Of a stretch of 45,684 nucleotides of DNA, positions 36,848 to 45,684 are shown piece after piece; position 1 is the first letter of the stretch; each line of letters starts with the position of its first letter. Both the position numbers and the translations under genes were made by a program. The DNA comes from Nemertoderma westbladi (Eukaryota; Xenacoelomorpha; Nemertodermatida; Nemertodermatidae): positions 1-45,684 of the forward strand of contig JAUCBJ010006178.1 in the NCBI GenBank assembly GCA_032718475.1, given 5' to 3'. The notes below the pieces were generated by a model, which was given only the letters and a program-made list of their open reading frames with translations, searched no databases and was not told where the DNA came from.

Positions 36848-38643
36848 CTGAAAAAATATTAGGTTTTACTGATTAAGTTTAGTAAGAATATATTCCAAAT
36901 GGAGGCTTTTTAATTTACACCTATGAAAACATAGTAAATTAAAAATTGTTATTATTACTAAAATTTTTATAATAAGGAAAGCAGAGAAAAAATTTTGAAA
37001 ATGTTTTGGAATAATTTTGTTGTGATTTTTTTAATCTAAAGCCTTAATTTATATATTAATTACCTATATACTAACACAATATTATTATTATTAATTACAG
37101 CATATAATACATATCCCCGCAGTATAAAAGTTAGTGTGTAAATTTCTAAAGTTTTTAAAAGTTACTTGCACAGAAAATAAATGAAAATGATTTTATTTTT
37201 AAATTGTTAGGAAAATTTTGACTGAAGAAACCCCAAAATCGGTAGAAAAATTTGAACTTTTCCTAAGGGAATAAAGAATCCCATAAGATTGCGTTGATTT
37301 TACTTTTTTCCAGAACATGTAAAAAAATATTTTTGGTGGAATTTATAAAATTGTATTAACGGTACATGGTGTTTAAAGAGCATTGAAGAAGATTTTAGCA
37401 AAACCCATACACACACTCAACTTTAGTGTCTACAAGGCGAACTCCAAAACAGAACTCAATATCCAATATTGGTCTATGTAATTGAACTGCTCTCTACTAT
37501 AATAAATAAACTTTCCAGAACATATGTTATCTATCAAGTGAAGAGTTCTTATTACGTTATCTAGCATCAAGAGTTGAAAAAAATTACAATGACTTGGAAG
37601 AGCAGTAACTATGGAGGCTTAGTAGTGGTGGTATTGTAATAAGACTGCTGTGAGTTAGTCGGAGTTAGTTGGAGGGGTGTTGTTGACTAATTCGGGATTC
37701 ATTCCCAGTCTACACACCTCGATCCTAATCCTCTGGTTCAGGAAAGAGCAACTACCTTAAGAAGTTTGTTACAAAAAGTTATTCGCGATTAAATTATAAG
37801 AAAATAAGTTACTTTTCTTATGAATCACTTATTGATTGATCACAACACTAGCTATATAATAGTTAGACGGTGTTATGCAGAAATGTGTCAACCAACACAA
37901 ACAACATTTTAACACCGTCCAGTTAACCATAGGAAAGAAAAAGGATCAAAATATTCATATTCTAGAATGATTTAATTAATTCTAGAGTCAATTGGGAATG
38001 AAAAAATTTGCTTAGATTAGAAAAAATCTCCTTCATTGCTATCTCGACACGCCAAAAATAAGTGCACCAGAAATTATGTAATTAACATTTAGGAAGTGAA
38101 ACATGAAGTAATAATATGTTAACAGATACTTTAGATCTTGTGAAATCGAGGCATGTTATGCCAAACTACTGTGCAATAAGTTTATTATTAAACAATTAAC
38201 AGACATTAATTATTGAAATTATTCAAAATCATTAATTATTAAAAATATATTGACCGCCTACTACAATATTTATATTGAATATTATAATTGTAATCATATT
38301 ATTAATTGAAGTGGGATAAAAAGTCCTGGGGTATCTAATGTCCCCAAACCATTTGAAGTATTATGATAATTTTGGAACAAGGAAGGGTTTTTGGGGGAAA
38401 CCTAATTTTGTGGGCGGGGTCACCCACCTACATTACTTTGTGGCTAAGCGTAAATAAGTTAATATTCCTCCTACAGTTTAGTAGGCCTATTGTTTGTACC
38501 AGCAATATTGATATTTATAATGATTATAAAATGATTACACAACTTTCCATTGTCTTACTACAATACAGTTTACTACATTGTAATGATGTAGAAAGTCCGG
38601 ACCGGCCTCAATTGGTGGTTAACATGGAATTAATGAAATCAAT
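36848..38643. other. Receptor intron, AT-rich, no features recognised
   Basis: This stretch has long AT-rich runs and no receptor exon, RNA gene or coding frame I can support. A modest stem is possible between GACGGTGTTA (37867) and TAACACCGTCC (37910), with a loop of about 35 bases. The ORF at 38363-38665 has no recognisable content. Confidence 0.6.
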
Positions 38644-39345
38644 TTATTTCAATCAGTTGGGGTGAGTGAGGGAGACGTGACGACCCACAAAAGTTATAAT
38701 TGTTCTAAAGAAAATATAAAATAATTTTTCAATGCCGTTTTAACTTTATCACTTAATATTTTTTATTATTGTTATCATTATATTACAGTTTAATAATTCC
38801 AACTATTAAACTTTTTTTTTATTGAAACCAATAATTCGTAATTTCGCAAAAGCGTCATGTCTCCCTCAATGAGGGGAGACTTGGCACGATAGACGGACAG
38901 TATGTTCCCGGACTTTATGTTCCCATCAAAACGGACGTTGTGTTCCCATTACGGTACTGTTTTAGGTAAATATCGTGTTTAAATGGCCATGAATAACACA
39001 AAACCGATTCCACTCCACACAGTATAAATATCTGTAATATGTAATAATAATAAAACTAATTAAGGTTATTAACGTTAATTAACGTTATTAAGGGTGGTTA
39101 TCATGACTTTGAACCCAGAAAACGTTTATTGGCAATAAAACAAAAAATAACCAAAAGTATAGTTAGTATAACCAAAATGCACTGTACACAACATTATTGC
39201 GCAGGTGTGTAGCCTACAAGTATTTTAAACATTTTTGTAAAGTATATTGTCAAATAATTTACAATAGTTTTTGAGTTATTCTAAAAAACCAGTCTTACCT
39301 TAACTACTGAAAGTCAAGTCTCCCTCACTCACTCCAATGAAATAA
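38644..39345. mobile_element. Candidate TIR element, about 700 bp
   Basis: The left end TTATTTCA then TTGGGGTGAGTGAGGGAGAC is matched in inverse at the right end (GTCTCCCTCACTCACTCCAA then TGAAATAA, ending 39345). The TIRs are about 33 bp, with two mismatches and a 4-bp insertion on the left (ATCAG side). Inside, a smaller palindrome GTCTCCCTCAATGAGGGGAGAC-like (about 38860-38881) repeats part of the TIR motif. ATGTTCCC motifs recur at 38901-38955. I could not define a clear target duplication, and no transposase is encoded. It may be a non-autonomous DNA transposon. Confidence 0.6.
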
Positions 39346-39711
39346 TAACGACAATTACACATGCGGAATTTATTTATAACATAAAATTACTACATACTAA
39401 ATTTTAATTTACTATATACTAAATAAAACACCAATCTGGATGCTGATGATGTTTGAAACCCTACTCAACCAGAATTCAGTATATGTTATGGTAAACCAGC
39501 TGATTAGACATTGGATAAATAAATAAACAAATTAAAATAACATTGGAATGAACAATAGAGGCCTACTAAGGAAAAAGAGGGAAGCTGACAGTGACGTAAC
39601 AACAATTCTCTACCATTTATTGCATTATTTCTCACATTTCCCCGGACACGTATTGACTAAATAATGACGGATTTTACAGAAATACAGAATAATTCTCTAT
39701 CATTACTTTAC

Positions 39712-39756
39712 CTTCCTGCTCCACATAGCTATGGACAATACTTGGTTCTTTGGATC
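39712..39756 (-). CDS. nAChR exon: loop D (45-nt exon)
   Basis: This 45-nt exon has 15 codons in phase 0 at both ends, reading DPKNQVLSIAMWSRK. The size and content match the conserved third exon of the family (DEKNQILTTNVWLR.). The Trp in AMWS is loop D Trp55, part of the complementary agonist-binding face. Acceptor CCAACTTTTAG and donor GTAAAG are present. It joins VLEL of the preceding exon to YWTDELL of the next. Confidence 0.93.
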
Positions 39757-40002
39757 CTAAAAGTTGGAAAAAATACGGTTATTTCTGAAACTAAATGAAC
39801 TTAAGAACAACGTAGGTAAATCTCACCTGCCTTATCCAAGTAACGATTGTGAGAACTTGTAATTTAGCATCCTGAAATAGCATATGGTTAATAGGATAGT
39901 TCGAACTCAATACAGAAAGGAGTAGTAAAAAAGGTAATTGAAAATATTAATTACATATTTATTTTACTGTATAATGATTAAAACAGGACAATATTATTGT
40001 TA

Positions 40003-40634
40003 GGCCACATCTGTAGCCTGAACCGTTCATTGTGCCACATTTGTAGCCTGAACTTTTCATTGTGCCACATCTGTAGCCTGAACCGTTCATTGTGCCACAT
40101 TTGTAGCCTGAACTGTTCATTGTGCCACATTTGTAGCCTGAACTGTTCATTGTCCCACATTTGTAGCCTGAACTTTTCATTGTGCCACATCTGTAGCCTG
40201 AACCGTTCATTGTGCCACATTTGTAGCCTGAACTGTTCATTGTGCCACATTTGTAGCCTGAACTGTTCATTGTCCCACATTTGTAGCCTGAACTGTTCAT
40301 TGTCCCACATTTGTAGCCTGAACTTTTCATTGTGCCACATCTGTAGCCTGAACCGTTCATTGTGCCACATTTGTAGCCTGAACTGTTCATTGTGCCACAT
40401 TTGTAGCCTGAACTGTTCATTGTGCCACATTTGTAGCCTGAACTGTTCATTGTCCCACATTTGTAGCCTGAACTGTTCATTGTGCCACATTTGTAGCCTG
40501 AACTGTTCATTGGGCCACATATGTAGCCTGAACTGTTCATTGTGCCACATTTGTAGCCTGAACTGTTCATTGTCCCACATTTGTAGCCTGAACTGTTCAT
40601 TGTGCCACATTTGTAGCCTGAACTGTTCATTGTG
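40003..40634. repeat. 30-bp minisatellite, about 21 units (5' side of LINE copy C)
   Basis: The unit contains GTAGCCTGAACTGTTCATTG and is exactly 30 bp. Variants (CTGTAGCCTGAACCG, TTGTAGCCTGAACTT, and TGTCCC for TGTGCC) recur in a four- to five-unit higher-order pattern. Since 30 is a multiple of 3, long frames appear on both strands (MNSSGYKCGT-type repeats) but are not evidence of coding. The array stops at the LINE start and resumes after it at 43468. Confidence 0.96.
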
Positions 40635-40835
40635 GACATGATTAAGGACATGGGGGGCGGTTGGCGACTCGCCCTCGCGTCAGCAGATGATAGTGGCAAT
40701 GGTGGAATTGGTCTATTGATGAAACCAACTGCACATGCAGCATTGGACAAAATAGACCAAATCTCTAACCGCATCATCCGTTGCCACTTCTCATGTTCTG
40801 GAAGACTGGCAAGAAGTTTCCTAAGGTGGTTCTGA
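40632..40835 (+). pseudogene. LINE copy C: N-terminal endonuclease fragment (first frame)
   Basis: This frame reads GGGWRLALASADDSGNGGIG then LLMKPTAHAALDKIDQISNR and IIRCHFSCSG. It resembles the middle of an APE-type endonuclease, where GGIGLLM precedes the conserved IxxCYSPT segment. It leaves frame before that segment, which continues in the frame at 40781. The first ~80-100 residues expected of the domain, including the initial catalytic residues, are absent. It therefore cannot encode an active endonuclease. Confidence 0.75.
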
Positions 40836-42535
40836 TTGTGTGCTACTCTCCAACTAGTGTTGCCCCTGTAGAGGAGGTGGAAAATTTCTACCACAATCTA
40901 CAAGCAGCTACTGATGGAGTGGATCAGCATGCATTCTTAACATTCCTGGGAGACTTTAATGCAAGTCTGCATCAATCACCTACATCGCCCTGGGTCTATA
41001 GCAATAGTGTTAACCGAAATTCTGTCCATCTTCAGGATTTTATCTCTGGAAATGGATTGTTTTCGGCTGGAACCCAGTTCAAGAAGCGAACTGGAAAGCT
41101 ATGGACTCATAGTGGACCCAGTGGTCACAAGTCCCAGATAGACCATATTCTGTTTCGTAGGAAATACAGGAGCTCTATACAAGACTGTAATGCATTTACA
41201 CTTCGACCCTTCTCCAGTGATCACCGCCTTATTGTGGCCAAGGTAAGACTTAGTCTGCGTGCTAGCAGAACAACGAAATCTGCCTTGCCGCGGCATGACT
41301 GGTCCTCTCTGTTGCAACAGCCAAGTGTGAGATCCAGCTTCACACTACAGCTGAGCAACAGGTATGAGGCTCTTGCCTCTGAGGCGGCAGATCACTGTGA
41401 GGGCTATACTGCCTTTACAGAAGCAGTTAAGTTAGCAGCTGCAGAAACAGTTCCTGTATACCCTCGAAACAGGAAAAGGGCCCCCTGGACTGACAACAAA
41501 ATTCAAAAGTGCCGAAATGACCTTCATAAGGCGCAGAAAGAGTCCCGACTCAAACAGACTACAGCGGCCAAGAATGCAGTTAAGGCCTCATCTAGGTCCC
41601 TGAACAGGCAGTACGCTGTTAATCTACAGGAGCTAATAAAGGTTGATGCCATCAATGATGCTGACGACAGCAGGCAATCATCCCAGGCATTGAAATCGAT
41701 CAATCTGCTTACTGGGCGGAAAAGCCAACCAACCACCAAGGTTAAGGCTGAATCACCAGCCGATCGCCTCAATGGTTGGAAAGCCCACTTTGAAAAGCTC
41801 CTCAATAATGACAGGGTATTGCCTGATAACTTTATAGAAGTAAAGGTGTCTGAGTCTGTACTCCCAGATATTCCCATTGGCGATATCTCCTTTGCAGAAG
41901 TGAAGGCTGCTGCAAAGAGCATTGAGACCGATCGTGCCTGTGGAGTAGATGGTGTTCCCCCTGAGGTCTTTAAAATACCTGAGTGTTTAAAGCTCATCTA
42001 TCCCATCATAGTAGACTGGTACCGAACAACAAGAGTCCCACAAGAAATGAAAACAAATAAGTTGGTGCCAGTTCCCAAGAAGGGCAACCTAACACTCTAT
42101 GGTTCTTTTCGGGGAATCTCATTGATCTCGATTGCTGCAAAGCTATACAATAGGATTCTATTAAATCGCATCAGGGATCCCATTGAGAGACTGCTCCGTG
42201 GAAATCAGAATGGGTTCCGTAAAGGTCGTGGGACCATGGAGCCCATTTTGGCACTTAGAAGGATAATTGAAGAATTATCAAAAAAGAAAGACAGGCATCT
42301 GGCTGTATACTTTGTTGACTTCTTCAAGGCCTTTGATTCAGTCTCTCGCTCACGTATGTTCAGCATACTTTCATTATATGGGATTCCTGATGAAATTATT
42401 GCAGCAATCAGATCAGTATACGATGGTTCGACAACATTTGTGTCTACTGTTGACGGTGACACAGAACCATTTGAAGTGTTATGGGGCGTCCTCCAAGGAG
42501 ACACACTAACCATTCTTGTTCATTATTGTGGTTGA
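40781..42535 (+). pseudogene. LINE copy C: endonuclease C-half and reverse transcriptase (main frame)
   Basis: The frame carries IVCYSPTS, FLGDFNAS (catalytic D and N of APE endonuclease), SQIDHILFRR and SSDHRLIVAK (catalytic DH) in the first 150 residues. A linker with KRAPWTDNKIQKCR follows. The reverse transcriptase fingers and palm come next: ACGVDGVPPEVFK, VPVPKKGNLTLYGSFRGISL, NQNGFRKGRGTMEPILALRR, FVDFFKAFDSVSR (motif A) and GVLQGDTL (motif B). It ends in the wrong frame at YCG because two bases are missing at about 42508 compared with copy A, which reads GDTLAPFLFIIVVDY. The initiator ATG is only the first Met in this frame, not a real start. Confidence 0.92.
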
Positions 42536-43049
42536 CTATGTTCTACGCATGTCCTTAGATCATCATAATGATGATGGGGTGATGATAACTCCACCTACTG
42601 GCTCCAGAAGTCGAGGAAATCCTGCCAAGTACCTAACTGATCTAGACTTTGCTGATGACTTAGGAGTACTCTCAGAATCATTAGAGGGAGCCCAACGGCT
42701 TCTCAGCTCATTAGACCATGCTGCTTCTAGTGTTGGTCTTTTTATTAACTCCAGAAAGACCAAAATTCTGACAGTTAACTTTGAAAGTCATCAGCAAGTC
42801 TCTGATCGGATGAGCATAAGCTCAAAGGATGGTATGCTTGAGCATGTGGACGACTTCTGTTACCTGGGATCATGGATCCGGAAGTCAGGTGAGGACCTTC
42901 GAATACGTAAGGGAAAGGCATGGGCAGCCTTGAATAGCCTTTCCAGGATTTGGAAGTCACCGAGAATTAATCGGAAACTTAAGGTCCGATTATTTAGAGC
43001 AGCAGTAGTTCCAGTACTCCTCTACACGGGAGTCCATGCTGGGCTCTAA
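42516..43049 (+). pseudogene. LINE copy C: RT motif C and thumb (second frame)
   Basis: The frame continues FIIVVDYVLRMSLDHHND and carries LDFADDLGVLSES, the catalytic FADD of motif C. It then runs through FCYLGSWIRKSGEDLRIRK and RIWKSPRINRKLKVRLF to LLYTGVHAGL. A two-base gain at about 43026 relative to copy A (CTCTACACGGG versus CTCTATGGG) ends it prematurely. Confidence 0.9.
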
Positions 43050-43090
43050 CTGCTGAGGACACCAAATCTCTGGATGGCACATTCACAAGA

Positions 43091-43429
43091 ATGCTACGCC
43101 GGGTTCATTGTGTCAAGTACAATGCACACATCTCCAACCAGACTATATATAACATTGGAGGTGTCTCATTGGTTCCCCCAAGCTTGACACTAAAACAAAA
43201 TCGCCTCCGCTTTGCAGGACATTGCTTTCGCCGTGAGGACCAGCCAGTGCATAATCTTGTACTTTGGCAGCCTCATGGAGTGAATAAGCATGGTGGACAG
43301 CCCATGACTTTCTTGAGACGCATCTTAAAGGACACTGGCCTTAAAGATACGGATGATCTAGCAAATGTCATGGGTGATAGGGAGTTGTGGCGGTGCAATT
43401 TTGTTGACAAGCCGGCACAGCATTCTTAA
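43091..43429 (+). pseudogene. LINE copy C: C-terminal region (third frame)
   Basis: The frame encodes LRRVHCVKYNAHISNQTIYN, then FAGHCFRREDQPVHNLVLWQ, and ends DKPAQHS at the natural stop shared with the other copies (TAA here and in A, TGA in B). The CxxH-like FAGHCFRRED part is a conserved C-terminal region in this type of LINE polyprotein; its function is not known to me. Confidence 0.85.
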
Positions 43430-43467
43430 AAATGCAGCTGCAATGCAGCATGCCGATCCTAGTAGTA

Positions 43468-43643
43468 GTAGCCTGAACCGTTCATTGTGCCACATTTGTA
43501 GCCTGAACTGTTCATTGTGCCACATTTGTAGCCTGAACTGTTCATTGTGCCACATTTGTAGCCTGAACGTTTCATTGTGCCACATTTGTAGCCTGAACCC
43601 TACATTGTTAGGGCACATCCCACATCTGTAGCCTGAACCGTTC
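43468..43643. repeat. 30-bp minisatellite, about 6 units (3' side of LINE copy C)
   Basis: The same unit as 40003-40634 resumes directly after the LINE 3' tail, as GTAGCCTGAACCG. The last unit is interrupted by CCTACATTGTTAGGGCACAT and stops at GAACCGTTCTG. ATTGTTAGG also borders the left end of the first block at about 39996. One array was probably split by the LINE. Confidence 0.92.
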
Positions 43644-43741
43644 TGATTCTCTTTACAAAATTCCTACAGTATTTAAAAACCAAAAACTTATCGTTTCATA
43701 TTCTGTTTAATGTTGGTCCCTCTTCATTACATTATTATCAC

Positions 43742-43943
43742 ACTCACAAGTTCTAGAACTTCGTAGCATACTCATAAATTCTAGAACTTCGTGACATACT
43801 CATAGGTTTTAGAACTGTTCACAGAAGTTCATAGAACTTCTCACAAGTTCTAGAACAGTTTAAAGTACTCACGAGTTTTAGAACTGTATATAATACTCAT
43901 TAGTTCTAGAACTGTGTAGATTACTCACCAGTTCCAGAACTTG
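43742..43943 (-). repeat. 28-bp tandem repeat made from the nAChR exon-2 end and its splice donor
   Basis: In gene orientation the exon ends CAAGTTCTGGAACTG and the intron begins GTGAGT. Downstream, copies of the same exon-plus-donor sequence follow at 28-bp spacing (starting, in plus coordinates, at 43742, 43770, 43798, 43867, 43895 and 43923), with one irregular stretch at 43826-43866. Each has a GTTCTAGAAC-like core and a donor remnant. GT is kept in three decoys (43872-43871 GTGAGT, 43844-43843 GTGAGA, 43747-43746 GTGAGT). It has changed to AT in the copies ending TAATGAGTA, CTATGAGTA and TTATGAGTA. Confidence 0.85.
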
Positions 43944-44068
43944 TCTCAACACCAATTGTATTTCCACCCGCACACCATTATTGTCGTCTGTAACTGGTCT
44001 CATCGATGTATCATAGTTTTGCAGCAATGTGTTGCTTAACGTTTGGTACATCGAAGCTCTGTTAAAAG
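43929..44068 (-). CDS. nAChR exon: N-terminal helix (140-nt exon)
   Basis: This 140-nt exon has acceptor CATTTTGCAG, donor GTGAGT, two leading bases and 46 codons. It reads FNRASMYQTLSNTLLQNYDT then SMRPVTDDNNGVRVEIQLVL and RQVLEL. LLQNYDTSMRPV is the conserved N-terminal helix signature (L...L...Y....RPV), followed by the first beta-strand. It matches the second exon of the family in size. The upstream exon with the signal peptide is not found between here and the window edge. Its donor is the parent of the adjacent 28-bp repeat array. Confidence 0.93.
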
Positions 44069-44490
44069 CTGCAAAATGTTGAATTATAAATAAAAGTATA
44101 TAATTAATTAACATGGCATCTTTTCACCAGCTATGAGATGTGGTCAACAAAATCTATTATGGATTTTAGTAACTTATAATTCATAACTAGGACTAGTCCC
44201 AGACTAAGGACAGTGTGGGGCGAGCGACGAAAGTAAGCGAGCTTAGCATACAGGTGCCACTAACTCAATCGGTGTGTCTGTTGATCTGTTGTGTCCAATT
44301 TTAAACGAAATTAACTCAGCCAAATCTTGATAAAATATATCCAAACTTGGTACATATGTAGTCTGGCAAAAGTTTAGAAATTTTCCAAGTTGAACTTGCG
44401 TGGGGTCTTCGTGCAGCATCTGTGTAACTGTCTTGCAGTTATAATAAATTTATCTGTCCAAATATTATTAGGCTTGGCACTCACAGACTC
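44069..44490. other. First visible intron of the receptor gene; dispersed-repeat fragments
   Basis: No exon is seen. AACTTGGTACATATGTAG at about 44353 resembles AACTTGGTACACATACATG at about 33076, so both probably derive from one dispersed repeat family. AGCGACGAAAGTAAGCGAGC (44223) is the sort of sequence seen in such families. Nothing further is supported. Confidence 0.4.
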
Positions 44491-44520
44491 ACAGACAGAC
44501 AGATGATATTTATATATATA
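44491..44520. repeat. ACAGACAGACAGATGATATT boundary motif, first copy
   Basis: ACAGACAGACAGATGATATT followed by TATATATATA occurs here. It recurs in slightly longer form at 45643-45684 (window end). The two copies bracket the hairpin and 147-bp repeats, so they may delimit one composite repeat. Confidence 0.6.
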
Positions 44521-44522
44521 GA

Positions 44523-44560
44523 CTAGAAAGCCTGTGGCCCTTCGGGCCACAGCTTTCTAG
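44523..44560. other. GC-rich near-perfect hairpin, 38 bp
   Basis: CTAGAAAGCCTGTGGCCC, a TTC loop and GGGCCACAGCTTTCTAG pair throughout except for one bulged C. It is followed by the palindrome TGCACGTGCA. It stands out as a GC-rich foldback in AT-rich DNA and is probably a diagnostic end of a dispersed element. Confidence 0.85.
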
Positions 44561-44660
44561 TGCACGTGCAAATGATATATGAATATGTGTGGGAGATTGG
44601 AGAACTGCTTACGGAACAGACACCATCATTAAATAAAACACTGCCCCCATAAGAGATAAC

Positions 44661-45365
44661 TGTCAAGTTTCATCTTTAAGCAGATTGTAAATAACAAAAT
44701 TTCCAGAAAATGTTCACTTTCAGATCCACCCTCTACCTGCGGACTGGTGAAATGCAGACGGTGCTGCAGTTATGTAAACATAGAGTTTATGGTGAAGTAA
44801 AATGCCTGCCTGTCAAGTTTCAGCTTAAACAGATTGTAAATAACAAAATTGGTGTAGATGTTCACATTCAGACATTTCACCTTCTAGCGGTACACTGAGG
44901 AACTGTAGACGACTCTGCGACTCCGTAAAGATACAGCCTATGCTGTAGTAGATGCCTACCAATTTCAGTCTAAACCGATTGTAAATAACAAAGTTGGAGA
45001 ATATGTTAACTTGCAGACATTTCACCCACTAGCGGCAGACGCGGGAACTGTAGACAACTCTGCGCGACTCAGTAAAGATATATCCTATGCTATAGTAGAT
45101 GCATACCAAGTTTCAGTCTAAACGGATTGTAAATAATAAAGTTGGAGAAGATGGTAACTTTAAGACATTTAGCCCTCTAGCGGTAGACTGGGGAACTGTA
45201 GACAACTCAGTGACTCCGGAAATATACAGCCTATGCTGCTGTAGATAGCTACAAAGTTTCAGCTTAAAAGCATTAAAAACAACCAAATGAGATCAGGTTT
45301 TCACTATCGGACAATTCGCCCTCTAGCGGCAGACAGGGGAACTTCAGACGGCACTGAGTATTACG
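44661..45365. repeat. Degenerate tandem repeat of about 147 bp, five units
   Basis: Successive units share CAAGTTTCAG, CAGATTGTAAATAACAAA, TTCACCCTCTAGCGG, GGAACTGTAGAC and GCCTATGCTGTAGTAGATGC. The TTTCAG landmarks lie 150, 145, 148 and 146 bp apart. Units differ by about a quarter of positions, so the array is old. No coding frame runs through it. Confidence 0.85.
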
Positions 45366-45416
45366 TTGCCACGAGTTAGGGTGATACCTTTCTAACGCAT
45401 CACGTAGATGCGCGTA

Positions 45417-45437
45417 GATAGATAGATAGATAGATCA
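45417..45437. repeat. GATA tetranucleotide microsatellite
   Basis: About five units of GATA are present, interrupted by nothing. It is a short simple repeat near the window edge. Confidence 0.9.
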
Positions 45438-45642
45438 CGTAGCATAGAGTCGAGTCGAGACCCAACGTGTAGAGTGCCAGAATGAACTGCTAGGCCTACT
45501 GCACTATGTACCGGTACCGAATTCACGAAATGTGCATTCACGCAAACAAACGCGTAAAATAATACTCGAGATAGTGACAGTGCTTTTGTTCGATGTATCG
45601 CGAGCTCAGATTGGTGCTTGTGTGTAGAAACGTATAGCTTGG

Positions 45643-45684
45643 ACAGACAGACAGACACATGATATTTATATATATATATAGATA
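45643..45684. repeat. ACAGACAGACAG...GATATTTATATATA boundary motif, second copy
   Basis: This matches 44491-44520 with a few extra bases (ACACAT before GATATT) and runs off the window end. Whether the hairpin follows here too cannot be seen. Confidence 0.6.

Larger units (their letters stand above)
40635..43467 (+). mobile_element. LINE copy C: APE endonuclease - reverse transcriptase, near-complete but frameshifted
   Basis: This is the longest of three copies of an APE-type non-LTR retrotransposon. A part-endonuclease (GGIGLLM...) begins right after the minisatellite, so the 5' end, including the start of the endonuclease domain, is missing. The reverse transcriptase and C-terminal region follow, and the 3' end is GATCCTAGTAGTAGTA. 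A short GTA-type tail and an APE-RT-only coding region are RTE-like, but the clade is uncertain. Three frameshifts break the coding frame (about 40785-40835, 42508 and 43026). It lies in the receptor intron between exons 2 and 3, antisense to the gene, and is flanked on both sides by the same 30-bp minisatellite. Confidence 0.93.
29234..44068 (-). other. nAChR alpha-type subunit gene (partial, seven exons)
   Basis: Seven minus-strand exons, in transcription order 44068-43929, 39756-39712, 36847-36738, 32912-32774, 30727-30419, 29975-29879 and 29430-29234, join in phase at every junction. They encode about 345 residues of a Cys-loop ligand-gated cation channel subunit. The first three exon lengths (140, 45 and 110 nt) are the ancestral ones of the family. 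The order seen is: N-terminal helix, loop D Trp, loop A, Cys-loop, loop B Trp, loop C with vicinal cysteines, M1, M2, M3. The vicinal Cys pair marks an alpha-type (agonist-binding) subunit, and the Glu before M2 indicates cation selectivity. The signal-peptide exon and the M3-M4 loop and M4 exons are not found in the window. No stop or frameshift is seen, so the gene looks functional as far as visible. Confidence 0.93.

Noticed and set aside
38363-38665. 100-codon plus ORF
   Set aside because: It has no recognisable domain, its composition matches the intron, and its end overlaps a transposon TIR.
39959-40894. 311- and 210-codon minus ORFs and the 214-codon plus ORF over the 30-bp array
   Set aside because: The 30-bp period keeps frames open on both strands; the proteins are pure repeats (MNSSGYKCGT) and run into LINE antisense.
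43742-43943. Heat-shock element cluster (repeated TTCTAGAA)
   Set aside because: TTCTAGAA fits the TTCnnGAA pattern. However, the repeats are explained by copying of the exon-donor sequence, and they lie inside a gene rather than at a promoter.
44523-44560. Helitron 3' terminus (hairpin ending in CTAG before T)
   Set aside because: The CTAG is inside the stem rather than about 10 bases beyond it, and no 5' TC end or Rep/helicase is seen.

Overview
The window looks like a piece of an invertebrate animal nuclear genome. It is AT-rich outside its repeats and holds a gene split by GT-AG introns, APE-type LINE fragments, small inverted-repeat DNA transposons and a short TTAGGG-type interstitial telomeric run. 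That run argues weakly against arthropods and nematodes; the species cannot be fixed from sequence alone.

Layout. Positions 1-28031 are one uninterrupted 39-bp minisatellite (about 718 units, open at the left edge), with higher-order repeats up to about 2.8 kb. Its enormous 'ORFs' arise because 39 is divisible by 3 and the unit lacks stops in four of six frames. Positions 29234-44068, minus strand, hold seven consecutive exons of a nicotinic acetylcholine receptor (nAChR) alpha-type subunit. They run from the N-terminal helix through loops D, A, B and C, the Cys-loop, M1, M2 and M3. All splice phases match and give about 345 residues of continuous protein. The signal-peptide exon and the M3-M4 loop/M4 exons are not visible. 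If the gene is intact, its 3' exons lie beyond the 28-kb array, which would then sit in an intron.

Inside the introns, all LINE copies and one further gene run on the opposite (plus) strand. A 227-codon ORF at 31499-32182 has an H...NC arrangement suggesting a permuted papain-like fold. Three copies of one APE/RT LINE family lie at 33888-35178, 35390-36282 and 40635-43467; all are broken. The longest is inserted into a 30-bp minisatellite that continues on both sides. Three candidate non-autonomous DNA transposons lie at 32424-32596, 36391-36696 (10-bp target duplication) and 38644-39345. Other repeats are a GTGTA pentanucleotide array, a 16-bp array, a 28-bp array and a 147-bp array.

The observations most worth following are: (1) the 28-bp array at 43742-43943, which is a tandem amplification of the receptor exon-2 end plus its own 5' splice site, leaving a row of decoy donors; (2) the receptor's unusual residues, Met in place of the loop A Tyr and Gly at M2 position 2'; and (3) the 28-kb minisatellite, whose 1.87-kb duplication carries a one-base deletion in both copies.
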